Shown piece after piece: positions 44,795-57,192 of a DNA stretch of 64,000 bases. The notes under the pieces are model-generated. The model saw nothing but the letters and a program-made list of their open reading frames with translations, was not told the DNA's origin and ran no database searches. Location: positions 76,085,087 through 76,149,086 of the forward strand of contig OX326956.1 of NCBI GenBank assembly GCA_946800325.1, in the 5' to 3' direction. The translations under genes were made by a program, and so were the position numbers. Source of the stretch: Luzula sylvatica (Eukaryota > Streptophyta > Magnoliopsida > Poales > Juncaceae). Position 1 is the stretch's first letter. Each line of letters starts with the position of its first letter.

Positions 44795-47700
44795 ATACGA
44801 AGAAAAGAAAAATAAAGATAATGTCCTGGAATGTACGAGGTTTAAATCAAAAAGACAAGAGAATAGCGGTTAGGAAGAATATTACAATGGAAAAACCTGA
44901 TATCATTTGTCTTCAAGAAACCAAACTACAAAGAATAGAAACAAGCATTCAAAAAGAAATTTGTGGGCATGCACTCGGTGAATTTGAATATTTACAAGCA
45001 CATGGTGCATCGGGTGGAATACTCATGGCATGGAAGGACTCTATGTTTACCAAAATGCAAGTCGTTCAAAAGAATTTCACCATCACGATTAAGTTACAAT
45101 GCAAATGGAACTCAGCACAATGGTGGATAACGGGAGTTTATGGTCCAAATGATCCAACGAAAAGATCAGAGTTATACAGAGAACTAAGGGAATTAAAACC
45201 AAATGATGAGGAGCCATGGTTATTACTAGGGGACTTTCATGTAATCTTAACGCAAGATGAAAGAAGAGGAGTAACATTTGATAGACAAGCAACGAGAAAT
45301 TTTAGAGAATGCATAGATCAACTTCAGTTAATTGACATACCGATTCAAGGCAGTAAATTCACATGGAAACGAGCTCAAACAATGTCAAGACTAGATCGGA
45401 TATTCATATCGGACAAGTGGTCAAGCTTGCACCCTAATTCACAGCTCAAAGTAGGTGCAAATACTTCATCTGATCATCTACCACTAATATATGAGGCCTT
45501 CACATCATTTCCGGCGCCAAATTTTTTTCGACTTGAGAATTATTGGTTGCAATTCCAGGAAGTAGATCAGATAGTTCACGATTATTGGATGCTAAATCAG
45601 GTAAATAATATGAAAGATTTGGCAGCAAAAATTCATTTAGTAGCAAGAAAAATTAAAGACTGGAGTAAGCAAAAGATAGGAGATATAAATAAACAGCTAT
45701 TAATATGCAAACAAGCATTATAGTGGTTAGACAATAATGATGAAGTTAGAGACTTGAGTTCAAACGAAAAGTGGCTACGTGCAAAATTAAAACATAGATT
45801 TGTAGAATTATCTAAATTTGAAGAACATATATGGAGGCAAAGAGCAAAAAAGAATTGGATACAAAAAGGGGATATGAATACATCTTATTTTCATCAAATT
45901 GCCACAAATCATAAAAGGAGTAATAGGATCGCCATATTAAAGGAAGATCAACAATATTACACCGATCATGAAAACAAAGCTAGAATCATGTTCAATCACT
46001 ACAAAAACATCTTAGGGACGAGAGACACGAATTTAAGACTAGACGGAATTAATACTCAGGTTCTTTATGACATGAGAGAGGATTTAAGGCAATTAGAAGA
46101 ACCAATTTTCATGCAAGAGGTGAAAGAGGCTCTGTGGGCATGGGGTAATAATAAGGCACCGGGACCGGATGGATTTACTGGTGAGTTTTACAAAAAGTAT
46201 TGGGACATAATCAAGCAGGATATCATGCACATATTCAACTCTGAAGAAATTAAAAATCAAGGTTTACAAAGCTTAAACTCTTCATATATTGCTTTAATAC
46301 CAAAAACTACAGCACCGAAAAAACCTAGTGAATTTAGACCTATCAGTCTGATTCATGGTATTCAACGCATTTTTTCCAAAGTTTTGGCAACAAGAATTCA
46401 AAGGAAGATTGCGGATATGGTAGATATATCACAGTCAGGATTTGTGAAAAAGAGAAATATCGTTGATGGGTTCGCATACGCCCAACAAATGGTAAATTCA
46501 GCAAAAATACATAAAACATCAATGATAGTTTTTAAAGCAGATATTTATAAGGCCTTCGATAGCGTCTCATGGGAGTTTATAATCAGGATTTTGAGAGCAA
46601 GGGGATTTGGTGACAATATGATACAATGGATACAACATTCGATTTTTAAGGGATACACCAAGGTTATCATCAATAATACAGCAGGAAAGTCAATAAGATT
46701 GGAAAAAGGGGTAAGACAAGGTGATGCATTATCGCCATTATTATTTATATTGGTAATGGATGTATTGACCAAGATAATGGAGAGAATGAATATTGCAAAC
46801 TTTATTAATCCAGTTTTTCAAGGAGCTAAAACTGGCTTATACTATGCAGACGACTCCATATTTTTTCTACCAAATCAAAATACCCAACTGCGAAGATTCA
46901 AAACAATTATGGAAATTTTTGGTATGGCCACAGGTTTGAAAGTGAACTATGACAAATCGGAATTTGTGGGTATGAAAATTACTAGCAACAATGAAGAGGA
47001 AATACAACAGATATTACAATGCAGAAAAACAAATTTTCCCATAAAATATTTAGGTCTTCCCCTACAACCAGGAAAACCTCCAAAGCAAGAATATCACAAT
47101 TTAATAGATAAGATAGCAATAAGATTGGCTGGGTGGAAACAAAAATATTTATCATTAGCAGGCAGAGTAACTCTTATTCAAGCGACACTATCAGCAATTC
47201 CAATCTATTTTATGTCAATGTATAAGTTGCCGACATGGGTTATAAAAGAGATTCAAAAAATTATGAGGAATTTCTTGTGGAGAGGATCTAATCAAAATAA
47301 AGGTAAATTTTCTTTGGTATCATGGCAGCAGGTTTGTAGGCCAAAACATGAAGGTGGTCTTGGAATAATGGATATAGGAAAATTCAATGATGCATTGATA
47401 CTCAAATGGTATTGGAAATTATATGATAATCAACCTAATCTATGGAGGGATTTAATTATCAGCTTATATGGAGAAGAAATATTTAAAGTTATTGGATCAG
47501 GCACGTCAATGCAGTCAAGAATCGTCATGGTAAATAAATCATTGAATGAGCTTTTCAATGTTTCAACCTCTTTTGAGATCAACAATGGCAGTAAAGTGAA
47601 ATTATGGGAAAATATTTGGGTTTGGCCCGCCACTAAGGAGTCAGTATCCAAATTTATACACACACAAAGAAGAAAACATGAATATGGTGCAAGATATTTG

Positions 47701-48376
47701 GGTCAACAATCAGATTAAGGGTATTAAGCCATTATTATCAGAACAAGCAAATCAAGAACATGCACAGCTTACCAGTAAATTACAGTCAGAGATCATGCAA
47801 ATACAAACAGCACAACAAGATGTAATCAAATGGAGATGGACATCCAATGGTCAATTTACGGTTAAGAGTGCATATTTATTCATGATTAAAGGAGTGAATA
47901 CACAGTCACATAAGGCCAATATATGGAAAATTAACACATTGCCTAAAATAAAATGTTTCGTTTGGCTCTGCTCTTTGAACAAGATACTCACATTGGACAA
48001 TCTGAGAAGGAAAGGCTGGCAACTGCCAAACAGGTGCGTGTTGTGCAAGCGAGATGAAGAAACCCTAAAGCATATAATGGGGTTATGCCCGTATATGGTG
48101 GCTGTATGGACGACAATAGACACTTATTTCCACATCAATCAACTGAATGCTCATTGTTTAATAGACGTAATTTTGGACAAACAAGTGCCAAAACAACACA
48201 AAACAATTATGACGCAGGTGTGCTTCGAAATATGGAAAGAAAGATGTCACAGAATATTTCAAGATAAATTCTCATCACACATAGAGGTGGTTCAAAAGAT
48301 CAAAGAAGAAGTAACATTGTATGAGCGATTGATGAAAAAGAAGCCAACAACATCGCAAATAGAAGAAATAACTTAG
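44791..48376 (+). pseudogene. LINE-D ORF2: endonuclease-reverse transcriptase, one stop and one frameshift
   Basis: From ATG at 44791. The APE-type endonuclease (MSWNVRGLNQ, CLQETKL, GVYGPND, GDFH, SRLDRIFIS, SDHLPL) is followed by an in-frame TAG at 45721-45723. The reverse transcriptase has APGPDGFTGEFYKKYW, EFRPISLI, KADIYKAFDSVSW, GVRQGDALSPLLF and the catalytic YADDSIFF at about 46843-46866. A frameshift near 47670-47700 moves the reading to a frame with zf-RVT (RCVLCKRDEETLKHIMGLCP), ending at TAA 48374-48376. Total coding length is close to 1195 codons. The catalytic residues are intact, but the element cannot make the protein in one piece. Confidence 0.93.
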
Positions 48377-48504
48377 ATCAAAAATAGGTTGTTAGATAGT
48401 AGACAGGAGTGAAGCAACAAAACTGTGTAAATAATACAAACTCATGTTCTATATTATTTTTAATATAGCCTGAGTGCGGGTCTAAGAACCCGTCTCAGTT
48501 AATC

Positions 48505-48523
48505 AAAAAAAGGGGCAAATAGA
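48505..48523. repeat. Target-site duplication of LINE-D, right
   Basis: AAAAAAAGGGGCAAATAGA, identical to 40515-40533. Confidence 0.85.
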
Positions 48524-48954
48524 AGTCCATTAATATAAAAAACAGGAACTTTTGCAATTTGGACATAATGCAGTTTATATTTTGCATACTTCGAGCATTT
48601 TTTTTATTTTATTTTAGGATTAAAATTGGGGGCAATAGACCAATAGCGCATGAGTTATATTTGTTATAAAACACATTAGGAATGATACGAGATCATACAT
48701 TCCTGCATTTCAAATGACACATTTCTTGCTCACTATAAAATCATATTCAAAGAATATATAAATCAGTAGTAACAATAATATGAGACCTAATCGTGTAATG
48801 CAAATAAAAATAATCGGAGTACTAATATTTTTACTAAGATAAAGGAGGAAATTGACATAAAAATATATTGACACCCATAGCCAAAAAGGTATTTAAAAAT
48901 AACAACACATTTTTTATCATCTTTTTAATTTTTAAAAATATTTTGACACCCATT
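48524..48954. other. Duplicated intergenic block
   Basis: 48505-48600 resembles 34765-34860 and 48640-48910 resembles 34950-35215 (shared AAAGGAGGAAATTGACAT). No gene. Confidence 0.75.
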
Positions 48955-49260
48955 CCTATCGTTACCCACCCAACGATTTCTTCGATTTCTTCAGGACCTG
49001 AGCAAATCGCAAAAAAATTGTTCGGCCCTCGAATGCGAGAAAACACCACAAGGGAAACGTCGATCTTTTTTAGGATTTGGTCAGTGCTTGATGTTCACGG
49101 TTCTTCGATTCTACAAATTTTCAAAGATATCTTAAGCTACATTGGTGAAATTAATGTTGTATCTAATGATAACATATACATGTGTAATTATGCGATGGTG
49201 TGGCATCTTCAGTTATTTGTACTATTGTTTTAAAGTGCATATGATAAGATAATACAATTA
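48955..49260 (+). pseudogene. MIZ1-like pseudogene, internally deleted third copy
   Basis: 48980-49060 retains the sequence for QRFLQDLS and the ECEKTPQG region. It then jumps directly to the stop region and 3' flank (49068-49260 resembles 28678-28910). About 300 bases of the DUF617 domain are missing. Confidence 0.8.
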
Positions 49261-49755
49261 TAATTTAATAATATATAAACAATATATTTAGAAGGAAGAT
49301 ATCAAACTCAAATATATATATATTTTTAGATAATTAGAATTATATTATATTTAATATATATATATATATTTTTTTAAATAAATATAATAATTATTTTAAT
49401 TATAACTACGAGTATCTAATTATATTTAATTTACAAATAAATAAAGAAATGTTTCAAAGAATAAACAATATTATAAATATGGAATATTTTCGTAAATGGC
49501 ATGTGAATGTCACATTACCATCATTTTTTGTAGGAATCAATTTTTTATGATTCACGAGAATGTGTCACGTCATGAAAATGTAAAATTCACGTAGGATTCT
49601 CATGTAAATCGAACCATAAGAATGTGATTCCCACGTATCAACATTCCCACGTATCAACATTCACCATCCAAACACACCCTAATATGTAAGTATTAGCGAT
49701 GATATCGAGTCAAATGACTACTTATACATTAAATGAGTATACATTAAATGATGAG
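49261..49755. other. AT-rich intergenic DNA
   Basis: No gene. It contains several ACATTCCCACGTATCAAC repeats (about 49640-49670). Confidence 0.5.
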
Positions 49756-49772
49756 AAACACTAATGATATAT
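49756..49772. repeat. Target-site duplication of LINE-E, left
   Basis: AAACACTAATGATATAT; the right copy at 54062-54078 differs at one base. Confidence 0.88.
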
Positions 49773-51570
49773 TATCAGAGGTGGCATCCATTGAATACAT
49801 AAGACTTCAAGATACAATCAGGCAATCGAAATCAGTGGCAGATCATCAAGACGATCAAATTATTTGTAGATGGAGCAAAAATTGTGAGTTCTCAACAAGA
49901 TCTATGTATAAATTCAGAATACAAGGAGTAAAATCGTACAATCCACAAAAGAATATATGGACCATCACGGCTCAACCAAAGATGAAGTGGTTTATATGGT
50001 TATGTGAAGGAAATACAGTTTCGGATCAACTGTAAAAGTGTACACAAGGATAAACGAACGTACGCGTTCGTGGGCATAAATAATGTGTATATTAGATGCA
50101 CATATGTATATTGGATATACATGGTTAAATTGATAAGAAACGGTTTTTATTAAGAAAACCAGAAAATTCAGTTTAAGCCATTTTAGTAAACCTGGCATAA
50201 CTTTCAGTATGAAACTACGATTTGAATGGTTCAAATTGGGTTAGATAGATAATGAGATTATCTAGAACTTTCATGTAGAAATATTGTTCATTCGAACGAC
50301 GTATCAGTGTCGTTTTAATGGAATACCGAAAGGGTGCGACCGTTTGACATACAGTTAGTAAAACGTCCGTAACTTTCGCATCCGAACTCCAATTGGGCCA
50401 GGACAAATTGGGTTGGAAAGATAATAAGATTATCTACAACTTTCGTGGATATTCAAAGTCGGTTGGGACGATTTAATATTTTCGTTTCAACAGAATACTG
50501 AAAGGGTGTCTGCAGTTTTCTGTCTGAAAAGGTGTATATGAGATATACATACCTTTTGGCCCATCCCTATCCTATGTGATATAAATATGATGTTTCTCTC
50601 TCTCTCTCTAGACCAGATCATTCAGACCAATCTATGGTATTATTCAGAATATTCCAGAAATATAGAGAGACATCTTTCTAGAGAGCGAAAGAGTGCGAAG
50701 AGAGAAACCGAGAAAAAGAGTTTTTCTCGGTGTAGAGAATCGATCTAATCAAGCAAGTTCGCCAGTGCAGCGTCTAGGCAGTTGCATCCGCGACCGACAA
50801 ACTCCGACTTACGGTGGATACAAGTAGAGGAGCGACACTTGTGGCTCTCTGATTGTGATCAAACCGAAGGAGCAAAACTGTTGGCTGTGGAAGAGTGTGG
50901 ACGTGGGACGCACGAAAGACAACCGGAGGCGTGTCAACACGGTGGGAGACATGTGGTATGGGACGCACGGGCTAGTCACCAACGTGACACCGGAGAAGGA
51001 AAGGATGCGAACGATCAACCCATCGTGCGTGATCAATTTCACGCTGGTAATCGTCTATCCTTCTATTGCATCGTACCCTCAAAGTCATGGCGTGATCTTG
51101 GATTTTGGGAACCGGACCGGGCCTTCATATCCGCTGCGCGGGCCCGGGGACGGGTGAATTCCCAACATTATGTTCGATGAATGCCATCCTAACGGTTGAT
51201 AATCTAGTCAGAAGGGGCTGGTATTTGCCGAACAGATGCATACTATGTAAATTGCAAGAAGAATCGGTCCACCACCTATTTAACAAATGCCCGTTATACA
51301 ATAGCGGTATGGACACTCATAGATGCGATATATGGCTTCAATATTACCGGCGAATCAAATACCGTAGAAACAGTAATGGATGCTTCGCAAATAAAAGAGA
51401 AAAGACAAGTTTTAACATTCGAAATCTTCAATCTATGGAAAGAGCGTTGCATAAGGATTTTTCAAGACAAATCACGACGATATAAAGACTTAGTTCACGA
51501 TATTACAGAGGAAATTTCAATGTACAAGAGGCTAACGAAGAAAAATCCCATAACGGAAAATATAAATTAG
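49773..51570 (+). pseudogene. LINE-E ORF2 C-terminal fragment (zf-RVT), interrupted by a solo LTR
   Basis: 49773-50004 encodes the region before the zinc motif (QIICRWSKNCEFSTRSMY, MKWFIWL). After removal of the LTR (50005-51167) and one TTATG copy, 51173 onward continues with ILTVDNLVRRGW and RCILCKLQEESVHHLFNKCP. A frameshift near 51290 leads into LWKERCIRIFQDKSR and a stop at 51568-51570. The order and motifs match the last part of LINE-D ORF2 (47800-48376). Confidence 0.88.
50005..51167 (+). mobile_element. Solo LTR-1, LARD family
   Basis: Begins TGAAGGAAATACAG and ends CCCAACA, with 5-bp duplication TTATG at 50000-50004 and 51168-51172. It is a diverged relative of the 990-bp LARD LTRs read on their minus strand: same start, TATA-like box (GATATAAATATG near 50579), repeat units at 50200-50530, and GC-rich end with GGGCCCGGGG. 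No internal region, so it was formed by LTR-LTR recombination. Confidence 0.92.
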
Positions 51571-51627
51571 TCAGGAAGAGGAATAGTGCTTGATATAGTA
51601 GTACAATTGTATATAATCTTGTAAATA

Positions 51628-53969
51628 TGATAAGAGCTATTTTAATAATGTTTTAAAGGGTTAAAAAGGGAATTTTAGCACAATATATCACTTAGTTAAC
51701 ATATAAATTGTTAATTATTTTAATATCATTGGAAATTACTTAACTATTCGAATTTGTGGGAATTTGGCAATTTAGAGATGACGGCTGCGTTCCTCTCTCT
51801 TTTCTGATGAATTTGATATATAATATCATAAAGGGATGAGAGAGAAAGTGGGTCCCACACCCAAATGACTCATTACATGAATGGCCACACAGAACAGCCC
51901 ACACGAAATCCCAAACGATCCTGCAACAACCCATCAGCCCATTTCTATTCATAAGATCTTCTGTTGCAGAGATTCTGTGCAGCCCAATAAAAGCCTTAAA
52001 ACTTACTCAAAATGGATCATTACACGAGTAGACACACAACAAGTGTCACAGAGGATCCCGCATATAACAACCATTTCAGCATTTACTGTTCATAACTGCC
52101 TCGATTCTTGTCTCCATTTCTTTTGTTAAGGACATCTCCATTGGTTATCCGATATACAAATTTGAACTAGAAAAAATCAAGATCGAGCTGAAACCAAAAA
52201 TCAATGGACAGACCATGACTTTCGATTTTGTGGACCAAATTCAGTGATCCAAATATCAAACTTGCACGAAATGAGATCGTGGAGATTATGGTGGGTCAAT
52301 TTTGCAAGACCTGGTCTAAGAAGCACTAATTTTGCCTATAAAGGCTTGGGTTTTGGTTCATAGTAAGGGAGATGCCATCAGAGGGAGTTTGATTCCATTC
52401 TAAAGCATCGATAACCTTCCTTAAGCCGAAAGAACACTTCTTCCACACTTGGTTTGATTTGAGAGAGACAGAAACCCTATTTTCCTCCTCAACTTACCAT
52501 TTCAGAGAGAAATCAGTCATCACCAGTGAAAAGAGAGATTGTTTATAGGTTTTCTGGCTTAGTGCATAGTCTAGAGAGGTGAAGGAAGTTAGAGAAGTGA
52601 CTGAAACCCACTGGTTTATCTTCAAGCCAGTTCTGGTACAAAATCAGGGCCAATTGAGCTACCTCAGACCTCCTCCTACCTTTCTTCAAGCTGGATCTGC
52701 CTACTCAAGCCTTCCAAAGCCTCTGAGTTCATCAATTCCCTCTTTATTAGGTGATATTTTTCCTTATTTTCTCTGACTGTAGGCTAGGTTGTGATTTTCT
52801 TATGAAATTACATGTAAAAACTCTTGATTGATGATTATAAACGTTTTTCCTATTTTTCTGGATTTTATTTGAATTTAGTTTGAATTTTCTTTGTCAAGAA
52901 ACCCTAATTTTCTGTTAATTACTGTCTGATTTAATTAATTAATTATTAAAGTACCCAGAACTTTTTAATTATCACTTAATACTTGTTCATATATATCTAG
53001 ATCTTTTCTTGAAATCCCTTTTTACAGATTGGAATTTGAAATTTTGGTTGAATTGTTATTGATTTGTAAACTTCACTCAAAACCTAAATTCCAGTTTTCA
53101 GAATTCAAGTGTCTATTTGCTCTGAATATTTTAAGGCTTTTGTAGATCTTTTTAATTCAATCAAGAACTATTTTCAGATATTATTTTCACCATAATTTCA
53201 GTTAAAATTAATCTCATCTCATTTCATCATCAAGTTTGGGAGAAATGATATCCCAAACTTGAGAAACAAATACTTCTGGAGATAATTTTGACCTAATTTC
53301 ACAGAATTCGAATTTAAAGAACATCTTCCTTGACCATTTTTAATTAATTTATAGATTGATCTGGATCAAACAAGTTAATTGATATTCAATATCAAACAAT
53401 CTATTTTCTAACCTTTTTTTAATAATCTTGATTGGTTTTTTTTCCATTTGATATAGAATTTTGAATATTAGACTTTATACTCAGAATTTAGTACTTAAAT
53501 GTAAAACTGTGTAAATCTTGGATCTGTCTAAATTTGTACATGCATTGTAAAATACCTAAACTCTTTTAGACCAAACTAAATTCACCACTGTATTGAACTA
53601 AGACCATACTTCAATTATATACAAATATCATCTCATTTGGATTTCTAGATCCTTAGTTATTCAATTTGCAAAACAGTTCAGAACTAATATTGATTCGAAA
53701 ACTTAACTGGATATTGTCACAAATATGCCAGGGACTGTTTTGTAATTTATTAATAACTTGTTATCTCCAAATCCAAATTGTACCAAAATAGTACCAAACC
53801 TCATTTATATTATAGTGAACATAATTGGAAAGTTCCATTTCATTTCATAAAGTTTTGAATTAAATATTAATTTAATAGTACATATATTCTCCGTGGATCG
53901 ATACCCCAATTTACCACATACTATATTTAATTAAAAAAATCTTTTGTTGTGCGAAAACGACACGTAACA
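51628..53969. mobile_element. Solo LTR-2, 2.3 kb, probably Ty3/gypsy
   Basis: Begins TGATAAGAG and ends CACGTAACA, with 5-bp duplication AAATA at 51623-51627 and 53970-53974. It contains a TATA-like CCTATAAAGG near 52334 and, close to the right end, TGGATCGATACCCC, a word common near plant gypsy LTR ends. The start TGATAAGA is shared with the gypsy LTR at 60697, but the rest is not obviously alike. No internal domain. Confidence 0.82.
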
Positions 53970-54061
53970 AAATAACATAGTACAAACTAGTGCTATATTT
54001 ATCAATATAGTATTTGGGTGTGGGGCTTTGAACCCGCCTCAATTAATCAAAAAAAAAAAAA

Positions 54062-54078
54062 AAACACTGATGATATAT
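54062..54078. repeat. Target-site duplication of LINE-E, right
   Basis: AAACACTGATGATATAT, one base different from 49756-49772. Confidence 0.85.
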
Positions 54079-57000
54079 AGCACGTATATAAGTATATTTT
54101 TATATAAGATCCATCATGTGTATATATTTTAATGTAATATTCGTGATCAATAAAACGTAATAAACAATCCCCTAATATATCAGCGTACGTACATAAGTTG
54201 ATTATTACAGATATCTTAGTGCATTATTAAAAGATACATTTAGAATTGTATTTTCGGAGTTTTATCATTTTATTATCAGAATGACATATTATTATGATGG
54301 CTTAAAACAAAAACATAAACTCATCATTGTTTAACGTTATAATTAATTTGCATAACCAATATACAGCCATTATATAAAATATATATTACATACATATCGT
54401 ATAAGAAAAAAATACTGTCTGGTGTATAATATATTTCTCACAAGATTAAACTATTTTGGTCTTAGACATTACTTATTTAGTTATTTGTTATTTATTTCAT
54501 TGAGAACACAGCAAAAATGATAGCAAAATAATGGCAAGTAAATTTGGGTTTTGCTTCTTATGGGACATCATGATAGAAAACTAATTTGGGTTTTGCTTCT
54601 TATAATATATTTCTCACATGACATAATTTGGGTTTTGCTTCTTATGTGACGTTATTTATTTCATCGAGAACACATCAATCTTCTTCTCTTTTCGTTTGGA
54701 TTTTTTCCCTTGTAGTCTCTTCCTAATATTTAGGGTTTTTTTTTTTTTTAGAGTAGCGAGGTGCATCCCCTTGTATTCTCTTCCTTATCTTTGATGTTTC
54801 GGATATGATTTAATAACTTTAAAATTAACACACAAAAACATAATTAAAATTTTAATTTATGATCTAATTATCTTAATTTATAATTAAACATATAATTAAG
54901 ATTTTATACCATAAATTAAAATATTAATTTTTAATGTGTTAAATTATATTCACGTTAATTAAAGATGTGGAAAGAGAAGTAGGGGTAGGTCCAACATTTT
55001 TTTTTTTTAATCCCGTAGGCTATTTTAGGGTCATGTTGTAGATATCATGACAAATGTGCGTGACTAAGAAATGAAAAAAAAATGTGTAGTGATATGAATT
55101 AACTATTTGGATATGTAATATAATTAGTGTTAGATTGATGTACTAAGTGGTTATTTGATAACAAATTTATGTATTATGTTATCGCAATTGATGAATTAAA
55201 TAGCAGTACAATAATATCATTAATAGTGCAAATAACTAAATATATATCTAAAACGTAATATCGTAATATATTAAATAACGACGTCATAATATGGTTATAT
55301 AACGCAATAGTGAAAATCACTAACAAGTCACGTCGAAAACGTCACGGACCGCTACAACCTACAACGCAACTTAAAGTATTAATCACAATGTGTTCATCAA
55401 TCCCAAAATTGATAGAATTTCAGAATTTATTTGTATATTTTCTACAATAATACTATCGAGTAATAATAGATACACATAAACTGATTACAAATTTGACACA
55501 AATGTAAGAATGTATGTTGTCAATTATACCACAAATCAAACACAAATTTATACACTAGTTACCGATTTTACACATTCAATGCATGAAAATATATACCTAA
55601 ACAATTATTGTAATAAGCATAATATTTTCAAATAATAAACTAAATGAGTTCGATGTTAATAATTTATTGTAATATTATTTCATAATATAAATGTTGAAAG
55701 TAACCGCTTAAAATTCTTACTAGAGATCTAAATTTGTATAATAAATTCTTACTAGTCTCCACAAGAATCACATTTTGAGAGAATTTCGTCCAGAATACTT
55801 TAGAAGATAAACGTGTCCTATGTGTTTGAATTTTCTAAAACTTGTATGCACATATGCCCGATGTAAAAATACTTTTTCCAATATTTGATATTTTCTAATT
55901 TTTTTAGATGAGAAATGAAATATCACTGTTGAACAGACAAACAAAACATAAATTATGTTTATATCTAACAATATTTGAACATTACAATAAAAAATCTACT
56001 ATTTTGCTGCAATAAAAGCAATAAATATATTTTTTGTTGTTGAGAAAATAGAGAGGTAAAAGCAATAGATATATAAATAAACAAATATTGTGTATGGTTC
56101 AAAAACATATAATATGTTAAAAAATGAATAAACTATTTATAGTGGCAGAATAGTTGTGGTAGTAATGGATCAGGACGAGGACTTTATTGTCTTGTTGGAT
56201 TATTGAAAATAAAAAAAGCGATGTTAATATCATCACAATTCACAAAAAGCCATTTTTGCTTTTATATTCGGATTATGCTCGCGGCGTATGGGATGCGTGA
56301 ACGTTTGTTCTTTTTCTTACATAGACTCGTTTTATATGTATTTTTTATTTTTTATTTTTTATTTTTAATAGAAAATAAATTACAAAGATGTAGACATGTA
56401 TTTAAAATATCCTCAAATTTTATTCCATTAATACTTGAATAGAAGGAAAGATATATTTTTTTATTATTTACTCAATTTTTTATAAAATTTTTTTGGGGTT
56501 TCTTATATTAGATTGCATATAATGAACGATACAGAGGCGCAATAATTTTAGAGCAAAAAAAATAAAATAACAAATATTATTTTCTATGTATGTATCATAA
56601 TATTCAATTATAAAATAATATCCTAAATAAAAATTCTAAAATGACTAAAATGACTATATGAGTGTATTGATTGTAGATATTCAAACATAATATCAAAATG
56701 CAAACAAGTAATAATATGTCGAGCAAGATACGGATATAAATTTCAAATATTAATATATGAAAAATATCATACACATTAATGCAATTATTTTAACCATTTT
56801 ATTTAGTTAATGTACAATTTTTTTAATTAATAATATTTTATTTCTTATGTCTAAAGCTCAAAAAACTCATATAGTCTAGAGTTAAAAATCAATAAAACAT
56901 GACAAAATCTCCACTCACATAATTAATATCATGATTCACTCTCGAAAGTACAAATATAATATGAATTGGGTTGGGTCCCCCGTAATACACATCCATGTTT

Positions 57001-57184
57001 GTATGCAATCGGATTAAAATATGCAATTTGATTTGGTAAATGAATAAAGCTCTAGCCACTCCCTCCCTCCCTCCCATATCCCTTTCCAAGTGAATGACAT
57101 GTGGGTTCCACATGAATTGATTTTTGTAATAGTAGATGTGGGTTTCACATGTCAATGAATCTAGAGAGTGAACTTGGGAATGAG
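54079..57184. other. AT-rich intergenic DNA
   Basis: The first ~150 bases continue the block paralogous to 34390-34530. AATTTGGGTTTTGCTTCTTA occurs three times at about 54542-54645. No gene or bounded element was seen; small open frames have no family resemblance. Confidence 0.5.
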
Positions 57185-57192
57185 AGTGGGAG

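Larger units (their letters stand above)
40534..48504 (+). mobile_element. LINE-D: L1-type element with internal inversion/duplication
   Basis: One 19-bp target duplication encloses 7.97 kb. The right part, 43219-48504, is sense: second half of ORF1, an inter-ORF frame, ORF2, and a 3' end reading CCGTCTCAGTTAATCAAAAA. The left part, 40618-43163, is the 5' portion of the same element in reverse (5' end of ORF1 near 43130, through ORF1 and into the inter-ORF region). Thus 40618-41968 and 43219-44567 are inverted copies of the same ~1350 bp (one 2-base deletion near 43513), separated by 1250 bp. 40534-40617 and 43164-43218 are filler. The structure resembles a 5' inversion made during target-primed insertion, but with a very large overlap. 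Confidence 0.85.
49773..54061 (+). mobile_element. LINE-E: 5'-truncated L1-type element carrying two solo LTRs
   Basis: Bounded by a 17-bp duplication (one mismatch) and ending in a poly(A) run at about 54049-54064. The LINE part alone is about 0.8 kb: the C-terminal end of ORF2 (zf-RVT) and a 3' region ending CGCCTCAATTAATCAAAA, clearly related to the LINE-D end. It is interrupted by solo LTR-1 (50005-51167) and solo LTR-2 (51628-53969). Extreme 5' truncation is common in LINE insertions. Confidence 0.9.

Noticed and set aside
50782..51180. 132-codon frame in solo LTR-1
   Set aside because: GC-rich LTR sequence, overlapping frames on both strands, no motif.
54079..57184. Several 60-100-codon frames
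   Set aside because: AT-rich DNA, Ile/Lys/Tyr/Phe-dominated translations, no splice-supported structure.
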